Below are positions 37,301 through 49,300 of a stretch of DNA of 64,000 nucleotides, in pieces. The notes under the pieces are model-generated. The model saw only the letters and a program-made list of their open reading frames with translations. It had not been told where the DNA came from and ran no database searches. This DNA is from Sclerodactyla briareus. Lineage: Eukaryota > Echinodermata > Holothuroidea > Dendrochirotida > Sclerodactylidae. Positions within the stretch are counted from its first letter, which is position 1, and the number at the start of each line of letters is the position of its first letter. The DNA lies in NCBI GenBank assembly GCA_026419785.1, contig JAODTK010004298.1, positions 62,001-126,000 of the forward strand, in the 5' to 3' direction. The position numbers were made by a program, and so were the translations under genes.

Positions 37301-40300
37301 TGAATTTCAATATCACTTGAGCAGAGCGCCATCGTATTGTCATCAGTCGAGCAAACTCGCCGACCGCTTGACTAGTATTCATTATACCAGAACAGGAAAG
37401 TTATCTCGCCAATTTACAATGAATTGAAATGACTGAATGACTGAATACGCTGGTTAGAAGACGCTCGAGGAAATTGCATTACTCGGCTGATAATTTCTTC
37501 TAAAATTTCTCCATTGCGAACTGGTGTGTAAAATTTATACTATGTGAGTCGTCTGGAAATATTAATAACAGTGTAACTGTGTAAGTCTCAGCTGTTTTGC
37601 TACATGGTTGTCAATTCCATGGGGGGGGGGGGGGGGGGTGGGGGCATCCATTTTAAGAAGTGGTTGACACTTAGACAGGAGTGTGATCGCACCACCGTGT
37701 GTATTAGTCACCCTTCGATTAATCCTGAATTTAGGCGCTGTGAGTCGTTTCACATGCGAGGGTGGTGAATTGTTGGGAGCAGGCTCATGGGGAGGGGCGT
37801 AATTTCTAGCATGAGCGCAGCCACACTGTTGGGGTTCTAGAGTAACAAGGAGGATGAGGGGGAGGAGGGGAAGAACACTTTTTTGCGGGAGATTACATCT
37901 GTCGATGAACCTCAAAAATATAGGCGTACGGCTTCGAAATACAAAGAGAAAGTACACCATTGTTTCGGGTACCAATTCAAGGTCATTTGAGGTCAGGAGA
38001 GGTCAGCAAACAGGAAAGCTTGTGCGCACGATATCAGAAGATTCAAAGCAGCAATCAACTACAATGTAGGAATAGAGGCTGCATATATGATGAGATGAAT
38101 CCTTAATATTACTATAATCAGCTTGAGGTCAAGAGTGGTCGGATTATAAAAACAAAACTGAGGAACAATATTGGTATCCATGTGATGGCTTCAAAAATGG
38201 AGAAAACCCCTTTTATCGCCAGGGCTAGTTGAAGGTTGTTCAAGGGGTTACACAAGTTGGTATTGTTTTGAGTAAGGTAACTAATCCCTAAGCACAGTTC
38301 TGTCCATGTGTTGATATATTCCGCTCTTGGATCCAACTAAATCTTATTTTGTGGCGTGTTTTATTCTTGTTTGTTCTGCTGGTAACACTGGGACAAATAG
38401 AAAGTCGAGATACGAGAAATAGGAGGCGCTATTGCAAATAAAGAAATCGATAGAAATGAAACATTTCTCGGACAAGGCCCTGACTACCTAAATATTCAAT
38501 CTCGTTAGAGAATGTGGTAAGGCGTAATTGGTTTAGCTTTAAGGTCAAGAGTGTTGAAATCGTAAAAAAACGAACCTGTGAAACAATATATGGCAGGTAG
38601 GTTATACCATGTGATGGTTTCAAAAATGGAGAAACCCCCTTTTATCGCCAGGGCTAGTTGAAGGTTGTTCAAGGGGTTACACAAGTTGGTATTGTTTTGA
38701 GTAAGGTAAGCAATCACTAGCACAATTTTGTTCATGTCTTAATATATTTCGCTCTTGGATACAACAACCACAATCTAAATTTGTGGCGTGTTTTATTTTC
38801 GTTGTTCTGCCGGTAATACTGGGACAAATATAAAGTCGAGGAAGAGAAATAGGAGGCGCTATTGCAAATAAAGAAATCGATAAAAATGAAAATATCCTGG
38901 AGACTACCCAAATATCCAGAATGTGGTAAGGCGTAATTAATTTTGAAATAATATTTAATATGGTATCGCCAGACCCAGTGCCCTCTTTTGGAGGTCTTTG
39001 GAAGTGTAGGGTGTGACTTTGAAGATTATGATTTCTTCTGATGATTATATATATAAAAAATCCAATCAGCAAACTCATTATCAGTCATGATATCGTGAAA
39101 TTAGCCAGACTTATTATTACGCAACGTGGGGGGGGGGGGTAGAAATGGACCTGCTCAATGCAAAGTCAATGCGATTTTTTTTACCCTGTCACACGGGGAT
39201 GGTGACCATGATTTCAAGGAAAAAAAATCTTAAATTGAAAAATCCTCAAGAATTAATAATGCAAGCAATAATTCATCGCTTGTAAACTCAATAGCAAAAT
39301 TTATTTGGTTCCCCTTGTCATTGGACCTAAACGATTAATGTTCATACCACAGAAATCTATTTCTGTGTTATGGAACCATTGTTCAATCTCGTTTCGAAAC
39401 GAACCATGCACGGTATTTGAATAATGCTACTTTACACTTTCATTGACCTTTTGAGATTGAAGGCACACACACGATGTACCTTACCTTCGGCCTCGAGTGC
39501 CTTCTCCAAAATTTGAACGGCCTTTGTTCTCCCCATGTCTTGTAGAGCCGAGAGTATAGCAAACGTCGCATCACTGTCGTTGCGTGCAGAGTACCATTCT
39601 GCTAGTATGGCGATAGTAGGATTGAGAGAGAGAGCGCGCAGTTACGGACATCTTCACTAGAGTAACCCAAGCGTAGCGCCAGATACCGCCAATCCATATG
39701 CACCTCGCACGTTCATGATCGCTGCAAGATCACGTGACCATTTCGGTATCTTGATGATTGTCTGAAAGCAAATAAGATACAATTACCCGTCTTTGCGAAC
39801 ATATTATTTTACTCAGACAGACACAAATTACCACCTCGAAATGTTGTAGGTAAATCATTTTCACCTAGATATTTTATTCATTCAGATTGATCTATTGATC
39901 TTAATCAGACATGTTAGGCCCATATGTGAAATGTTCAAATGTAGTATGGCCCACGAGTCACAGTGGCGCCGTCGGACTATCGGTTGACCGTCGGACTATC
40001 GTCGGAAAATTAGAGCCATGATACCTTCAAAATTCCCGTTAATTGCACCTTTTTTTTCTTTTCAGTTTCAACAAGTACTGGGTGGCGATATTCACTGTTC
40101 ACTGGGGCCTACCAAAGTCTGCGCACGAGGCCAACAAGTGCGCCGTCCTCTGTTATGCTGACTCCTGCCGAGTATAGTTCCATGATTCTTCAAATTCAAA
40201 TTAATTATGAATAATACTATGAATAAATAAACATGAATAAACATCTGGCAAGACGTCTTTCCACCAGGTAGGACAAAATCTTACTTTCGTGACAGATTGG

Positions 40301-43300
40301 CTTTTTGCATCTTTCGCTCCTACATCTTTTCCCACTATCGCCACCTCTGTTTGTTCTTCCGCAATTCTTTCTCCTGCTTGTTCGTCTGAAGTAAGGTCAT
40401 CATCATCATCCCGGGTTCTATGAGAGTTGGGCGCAATTTTACAAAATTGTTAGTAAATATACTAGTTTCTTTTCCATTTTGCATTACTGGCCTCGTTCGG
40501 AATCAATCCACGATCATGTGGCTTGTCGAATGAAACCGGCACTTGAGAACATTCAATAATGATATGAATATAAAATAAGCGACCATAACGCAACCGGTAT
40601 CGTTCAAACTTCCGAGAACCAAATCAAATCGTCGTAGTTTTGAAAGTAGCATTTTCTGCAACGATACAACCTAATGGATCTATTCCTCTTTGGTGAGCAT
40701 TTTGGTAACAACGCCCACTGTTGTATCACTATTGTTGTTAATCACAATAGCTACCACATTTCTATTTCCTTCATACCTGCCAGAAAGAAGATGATGCTAT
40801 AGAGAGGTCACGAAGCTCTAATTAAAAAAAAAACGGAGCATATTTTGAGATTCTTCAGTAACGAAAAGGAAAAGGAAATTAAGTCTCTTTAAGGTTACAA
40901 AAACATATTGCCTGAGTCAGCAGGCGAGAGCAGAATTGGTGAATATAAACCAAAATATATATTTCTGAAATTTTGCATCACATTGGGATTATAATTGGTT
41001 GACAATTTATGTATGTTCTTTATTAACGGTAAATGAATCTCCGTTCTTCTCAGGACAGGTCAAATCCAATGTCATTTAAGGTCAAACATATTCCTCTGGA
41101 ACACCATATAAACACGCATGTGGCTTGACTGCTAATGAGATGGAATTGAGTTCAATAATCATCCGACTCGTGGAAGGCATGATATTTCCCAATAAAGTAA
41201 ATTGGTGTAATTTGAGTTTAACTATATTACCGTCTGGATGTTGAGTTGCTAGTGCCTGGTTGGAGAAAAAAATGTGTGTTACCTTTTCGTTTCGGAGGGA
41301 GGGGGGGGGGGTGAGGGGTGGGGATGAGTTAAATGTGGTACATTAAACAAGTCTCCATATATAGGTTGAGTCTGACGTTTTGAGGGTCACCAACAGAGAC
41401 AATGTTCGGTATGGACTGTAGCGACGTGCAGAGAGCTCAATACACTGCGATTCCAATCCAGAATGTCTAGAATCATCATATAATTCCATACTGTCATCTC
41501 CTATCATATCCAGTATGAGTCTGATGGTGCTGCTTGGTTTATGTTTGTCTCGCTTCTCTGCCTCAATCGTCGTCTCGAGAAGTCTGAGTTCCTTCCCAAC
41601 TTCTCGCCGATGGTTTCATCTCAAAGAGCGACCAGGGCCGCTCGGTTTAATATCCGATTGCTTGCAACCTTTTCGCCATTGCCCGTAGACAACGACTGGC
41701 ATCGTCCTAAAGGGACGGTAATGAATTATCAAGATCATGTGAAACCATGAAAGTTGTGGTATTCGTCGGTTTTATAAGGGTAAACAAATAATTAATGAAA
41801 CATAATTCGCTCAATTCCACTAAGGGAAAAAAGAGCGTGCTGCCCGGCAGAAGTTCTGCCTATTGCCACTAAGCTCCGGACTTTCTGTACTGGCAGGCTC
41901 TATGCGGAGCAGAAGACAGTGTGAAGTGGAACCGTGTTGGGTTGCGTATTGCCCCAACGCGCCCCCACTAACAGTAGTTTCATAATGACATGCGTTTTGG
42001 GCGACATGATTCACATTCTGTCCAAAAATATTATAATTTGTTCTGTTTGACGGGCTCTTCTAGTTGAGTTCACATAAATTAGCTCTAGTTCGCTCCGTGA
42101 TGGTATACGTCATGGTGTTCCTACTACTAGACGCAAACGACTTTTATTCTCGAAATAATTATGTGTTTCTGGTGCTTCCGAATTGATCAACTACCACTCA
42201 CGGAAGATGTTCCGAATAGAACTATGGAGCGACAAAAGTATGCGTCGGAGCATATGTCGAAGAAATTCGCAGATAGTGAGTAAACAAGCTGAATGTGTTT
42301 CACTATGTTACACACAGTAGTGCGCCTCCTCACTTTGAGTTTGACGTCTCTCACGGGATTTTGGACAGGGCACACAATACGCAATCTAATATCCTCACCA
42401 GTTAAAATAATAGCTCCATGGTTGCCGCCTACAACCAATAATACTTTTTCGGTTTATGGGCATTCGAGGGACTATGAATCAGCATACAAGGCATCGCACC
42501 GACCCCCCAAAAATTTTTTTTTTTTTTCCCCCCGAAGGACTAGACAGCTGGAGATGCGGAGAATCGGAAGTCCCAATCGCTTCAGTTTTGTTAGTTTTTT
42601 CTTTTTTTCTTCAGCAAAAATTAGTTCTACAATTCTCCAACATCAATAAACCACCATTGTAAGCCCTAAATGGGTGTAACAGGGACTTTTGCTGCTCCAC
42701 AGTTGACATGATACGAGGAAGACTTTACTGATCAATAATGTGTATATTTGCTAAACCCCGCGGAACGCTATCAGCCTAAATTGGAGTATATACGACAGTT
42801 TTGAAGCGAAGCGTGTTTGCATTTAAGCGCGTGATGAGTTACATTCGGGTGCCCCTAAATTCTGGGCCTTCCAGTACGAGTCAAACTAAAATTGGTATCA
42901 TGATAAACTGTTCCTTTAATTCTCTATTTTGGTTAATTTCTTTGCCCAGTTCTGTACTGTACCGGTTCCCAATTCACCGCAATTTTATTTTTTCCCTGGC
43001 ACCCGCCAGTATAAACTCGACGACAACTATAACTACAGACCTGCTACACAATAATTCCAAATGGCCTCCTAGAGACAACTGCAGGTTCGATGTAATAGAC
43101 TGGGGTTATTTCATTTGGGAATTGAAAACTCTTTATTCTTGAGATACAACCCCAATTTCATACAATGTTCGTATGTGGGGTATTAGCGTTCCCAGATTGG
43201 TACATTAGGCAGAGACCTTGGGGGGAATCCCTATTGCGCAATGACGGACACAGTTCAAACGAGACAGATAATAATATTATGTATTTCCATTGTTTCATTG

Positions 43301-46300
43301 TGTGAAAACATTCCGCAGAAATTTGTTTTTCTCTCACCGAAGTAACCACCGACACCTACCAACCAACACAGCAATCCTCTCCTATAAAGATAAAATTTTT
43401 CAAAGCTGGAATGTTTGTTGTACATTACAATGGAATGAAGAATATTTGCAGGGTTGTGCAAATATGACATCAATTTGAATATTGCCGTGCTTTTTTCCAG
43501 TCTTACACTACACATGCACAAGCTCATAGGCAGAAAGGAAAATGCCGCTAACTCCGTAACGGGCTAATTGTTGATGACAAGCATTGTCGATGATCAAGGA
43601 TTTCCACTTACCTTGCTCAAGACCAATATTTGCCCAGGTTTTAGCCGCATAGCCAGTGCATCTGAACCCTGTCCCATGTCTTGTAGAAGTTCTTTGTAGT
43701 ACCTGGATATTTCTTCTGTGTAGGTATTTGATATTTAGCTATGACATGTACACTAAGTATACGTTGGATGCACTACGCAGGTCATGTACGATGTTGGCCA
43801 TTCATTGGAGAATTTCTGTAAGTAAAATTCATTGGACATCCTTCACATGATAAGTCACTGATTTTCATAGCCCATCAGTACTAATGATAAGAGCTCCCTG
43901 ACCTTTATATAAGTTGTTTCTGATATAATTTATAGTTTCGTCACACAGGATTTTGATGTTGAACTACACAACTTGTTCAGTAGTTAGTGGTGCGTGGTTC
44001 GACACGTGGGCTGTATGATCAGTATTTATCAGTTGTTACTTTTGGGAGTCTGGGTATCGGTTGGATTGGATGGAGAGGAATGGATACCTCGTTACAAAAA
44101 TATATAAATGTGTGGGAAAAACTGAACTCAAGACACCAAAGCACCCAAACTGGGGGTGGTAAATAAAACATCGAATAAACGTACGTCTATAGTCATGCAC
44201 AAATCACAATCGACAGTCTTTTAATTACCGGTACCACGTACTGGCAATCTGCGTCCATGACAGCCAGTTATACACCAAGACGTGTTATGATTCACGGTTA
44301 ATTCACCGTACACTACCCAAATAACGGCAACGTAATGGCAACAATGGACGCAAACTGCCTATGAGTTACCAATATTCACAGGCAGCAGTGCACTTTACAA
44401 GTTATAGCATCGCTCATTGGTTGATGAGAAAAAATTGTTCCATGATATTATGTGTCCATTATGATGTTATGAATTTCGGGAAGAGCGCTGATTGCTTTCT
44501 GTGAAAGGGATTTTTGGGAGGAGGAAAGGAATACTTACTATTCCATATCATAAGCCCCCAAATAATTGTGATAATCAACTTTGTCTGATTCTACCTCAGA
44601 TTTTGATGAGGATGTGATGCCATTCGGGGGCATCTCAGTTGGAGCAAATTTAGGTTCGTATTTACCGGTGTAGCAGTAGTTTAAGGAAGTGTTCTCCATA
44701 ATAAACTCACTCACTGGAACGGCCTAAGACATTGGACGCACCGTACAATTTTGAAGCATCGGTATAGGTTTGGGATACTTTTCATCTGCTGAAGCGAAAA
44801 CAAGTTCCATCGCTCAAATAAACAAGAGATCACACGTACGAGGAACAGTGGTGATTGGTACACTTAAGAAAAACACCGACAGGGTGATTCCTCGGACCGC
44901 AGTGAAAATAAATTACCTTTGGATATTTCTTGGCAATCTCACCCAGTAACACGTACATGTAGGTCTTCTCTATGTCATCCATGTCTTCGAAACTTTCATA
45001 TATTTGGTCCATCTACAAATGATCCGATGCGCAGTAGCTAGATACAGGGGTTTCAGCAACACTAAAACAGAAAGTGTGTACAGGGAATTGAGAAGCAGTG
45101 TTGAGAGAACATAACTCTGAAGATTTACTACAATAATATCATTAATTTCCTTCGACCACCATTTGAAACAAGAGATAGGAATGTGCATTGGTACAACGCA
45201 GCTATATCGCGGCAGCTGAGGGACACGAAAATCCATTTTCATGGTAAATGACTTAGGTGTGTGTCAACACGTCACAGTGAAATCCAAGAGAAAAAGTAGT
45301 AGTAGGGACGTGGGAAAAGAGAAGAAAGGAAATTATCGTGGAAGAGGATAACTCAGATCAGGGGTGGCGCCACGGGAGGGGGGGGGGGGCAGGGAGGGCG
45401 GGCTGCCCCCCCCTATGAGTTTGGAGCCGAAAAAATAAAATCGACCCAGAATGATTTTTATGTTTAATGCACACGGTTTTCGGTCGGGGGTGGTTGAAGT
45501 GTCAAAATACGTTATCCAACTTAGGTTATTTTTTATGCGTTCTCATCGAGACTCAAATCGAGACTCAACCTGTAATATAGCGTTCGCAAATAGCGTATGT
45601 TTACCAGGGCCGTAGCGAACGGGGGGGGGGGTGATTCACGCCCCTCCCAATAATTTCATGCCGGTCGGTCGGCCTGTCGGTCGGTCTGTCGGCGAAAAGG
45701 AGAAAGAGGAAGGAAAAGAAGAGGAAAAAAGGGGAGAAGGAAGAGAAAAGGAAAAGAGGAGAGGAGGAAAAGAAGAAAGAGGAAGGGAAGGAAAAAGGGA
45801 AGTAAGGGAAGGAAAAGGGGGAGGGAGGCCGGGAGTGAAGTGGAATGGAAGAAAGAAATAACGGAAGCCAGACTTTATTATCGGCTATTTCGATTTATGG
45901 CTCTTCATCTAATTGAACCATTGAGCGTCGGCAAGAGAACGGCACACCGGCAAAAATTAGATAATTTGACCGCCCGTCGATCGCCGTCGGTGTAAGTGGA
46001 CGAGTGACCGATTCTGTCGGCATTTCGGCAAAGTGGAAATGAAGGCGTACGTTAGCGTTTGACATTCCTAAATTTTTTTTTTAATCAGTTCTTTGACAGT
46101 TTACACTCCCCAACCCCTCCCCCCCCAAAAAAAAAAAAAACCCTTCGCGACAAACGCCCATGATGTTTACTGTTTTGAGAACCTGTGGTCATTATGAGGT
46201 GAAAGGACTCAGTGTTAACTTGCGAAGTTCGCAGCGCCTTCCGGCCTTATATGTGTGACCACGTGGCATGCGTGATCAGCCGACACATGCCGATTTACGC

Positions 46301-49300
46301 CATTAGCTATCTTCGAATTTGCCTTAGTACACAATTTTGGGCATAGGTAAGCCTGCCTACCTGTACAGAACTAGGTGCAGTTTCATCGGGTCTATTTTTT
46401 GTCAGGTGTATCGAATGAAATATGACCTGCCTGGAAAAATTGTCATGCATTTAAATTTTTTCCAGAAATTTATGTATTTTTGTCAAAACTCGTTGACGTG
46501 ATACAATTACAAAGTGCATCTAATGACGCACCATTTTGCATCTAAGCAGTATTAATGACTCAAAAAATCGCAGAGGGGAGGGGGACACCCTCGCCCCTTA
46601 GGACCCTCCCCCATGTCGGACATCCGAGTCAAATCTGCCCCCCCCCCCTATCGTAAAACCCTGGCGCCGCCCCTGACTGAGATTATGTACGGTGGTTCGC
46701 GGAATGTTAACTAGCGCTAATGAATGCAGAGCGTTGCATAATCCGAAAAATAGAATATGAGAATAATGGTCGTTGTGGTGCTCAAAATAATGATTACAAC
46801 GACCATGGTAGTCATGAAGATAATTATAAAGATGAGGGTGAGGGAGGATATATCTCGCTACCAAGTCATCGCCATCAATTCATGTTTATGTGATATTTCC
46901 GGTACTAGACTCACTTCCGAGTAGAGTCCTCCCTTTCCGTCTAGATATCCCGCAACACGTCGTCTGCGCATGAGGCCAACAGGTCAATCTGATCATATAT
47001 TTGGGCCACTGCAGTCACTGCAGCCTCTTCTAAAGTTTTCACTTCACAATTCATGAGACGAACCGTTCCAGGAGGAAATCTTGATCAAAATCCTTCTGGA
47101 AGAGTGCTGTGGAAAGACAAATTAATCAAGGAACAAGGTGGACGCTTCAATCTCTTTCCATCCCACAGCATAAAAAAACGCAGGAACGCGTTTGCATAGG
47201 TTATTCCAGGCGTTCGCCCACCCTGGTTTGGTTGTTCATTCGACTGAATGCTACGGATCAGGGCATTCCAAGTGAGGCTCATCGAGGCAAACCCCTTACA
47301 TTATTGGTCGTGGCTGATTTGCTGCGATAACTCGCCTTTTCTTTCCTACTAGTGCTCAGATGATACGAGGCAGGGGTTGGTACCCATCATTCCTGGTCAC
47401 GGGACCGTCCATTCCAAGAGAAGATAATGAACCCCAGGACTGACCCATTTCTCAGAACCTAGGAGCAGTGGAAGATTTCACAACGTTGACTGCTCACCAG
47501 CCAAACCGGTGATTGGACGCATTGCTAAAATCCTGCCTAAACAAACCCCGTAGTAACCCAGAAAACCTCCACTGACTTACAGCGGAAACCATGAAGGTGG
47601 AGACCAAGACCTCGACCCATCGCAACTGCAAAGTACATCCACTACGAAGAAAAAGTCAGTGATGCTGGAATGGGAAACCCCCCGGATGGTTCCTGTTGCA
47701 AAGCGGCACTGATACCACTCTACATTCTTCCGCCCACTACTGAAAGAATTGTTCAGTATTAGATGCAAACTGTCCTGGTAGGTAGACATGACCAGTAACA
47801 TATTAAAGTATAACCTCACAATAATCAAGCAGCAACGTCAATGTCAGGTTGAGGGTCTCTGATGGAGACCGAGGAAGGGTGCCAACACTTCCGCTCGTAA
47901 CCCTGCCTGGCGGTGGTTTAAGGGAGATGCTTTGTACACACGCGTTCGATAGAATGTGATGCAACAAAACTGGTCTCGTCCGTTTTCGGCCTATAGACAA
48001 CAAACAGTCCCACCGTTCCAATACTGAATAAACTCAGCTACAAAACCAATAATGTTCATTACAGAACAAGTAACGATGAAGCTCTTGCACTCTATGACTC
48101 AACCTTTACACAGTGGCCATTATGATGTGGGAGCTATGTTACTATATCCAGTGGCTGATCCGTGTGAATCTTTGGTGATGCAGTGATTAAATATTCTGCT
48201 CAGTTCGACTGGCGCTAGTCTACGGCAAAATGGGGAAGGCAAATATCGTAGCTCAATTCATTGCTACGTGAAAATTGCCTACATTACGAATAAAATGAAT
48301 CTAGTCTTTAAAAAGTATATCTTCATTTGGTCACGCCACAGTGAAAAAACGAATTTTATTTTGAAGAATCGTTGCTGACTAAATGTGATCATTTGTCGTA
48401 AACAAGTATTTTTCAGTTATAGAAAACTGCAGTCAGAGGAAAACTATGAAGGAAATTAAGAAATAAAACTCATTTCACATTGGATGTTGAACATAGATAA
48501 TGCTGGCGATTTAGGAGAGCCGAGTTGAAAAAACAACAAAATAGACCTTATGGGTATATCAAGTGGACGCGAAAACACACAGCCTTGATGGAGTCATTGA
48601 ACAGATGCGTATGTCATATAGTGTGGTAAACTGAGGTCCTCTCGTTCAGTCACCCTGACGATAGGCACGTGGTACGTACGCGCACCTCAAACTGCGCGCT
48701 CAATGTTTTTTTATGACTGTTACCTTGGACCTTTGTGACCTACTGCTTCGGTCATTAGTCCTCATTACTCACAAGCCTACCTCGTCCCAGGGCAGCTATC
48801 GTTGCGCAGAAAGAAAGAGAAGTCCACTTTCCGTTGGAATTATTCGTCAGGTCAATATCCTGAATCCACTTGAACATTTATCGTAGAGCGTGGCGATTTC
48901 AGTTGAAGCCTGCAAGAAGACATTCCATTCCGACTTCTGTGATTAATTAGGACGAAACTAAATGATAAATTCTCCGATTATAGCAAATTCACTGATTGTT
49001 ATTATCTTTCCGTGATATGGACTGTAGTTATGGAATTTAGTTGATAACCCTCTTGTGGCCTAGTCCGACATTTTCACTTAATATCTTATCAGTTTCTTCG
49101 TGTTTGGCAGCTAATATCTGACATTCTACGTCATCGATGGATTATAAGCCGCAACATGTTGAATACGTCAGGTGAGTAGATGTTTATCAACACAACACAT
49201 ACGTTTCAAGGAGTTGTCTTCCCAGATACTCTACGACGAACGGAGGATAGCATCGGCTTATGAGGGGAATCATCAATCCCAGGGGGAAGTTATGATATGA

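Noticed and set aside
40120-40200. Segment resembling part of the 47.0 kb exon (TGTTGGCCTCGTGCGCAGAC)
   Set aside because: The similarity is only about 25 bases and the surrounding frame closes quickly. It may be a short shared repeat. It does slightly weaken the 47.0 kb exon call.
45631-45861. Glu/Lys-rich plus-strand frame
   Set aside because: It is purine-tract low complexity inside a transposon.
49111-49171. Plus-strand mini-exon with ATG and perfect GTGAGT donor
   Set aside because: Twelve codons with no partner exon. A donor consensus of this strength is expected by chance in 64 kb.
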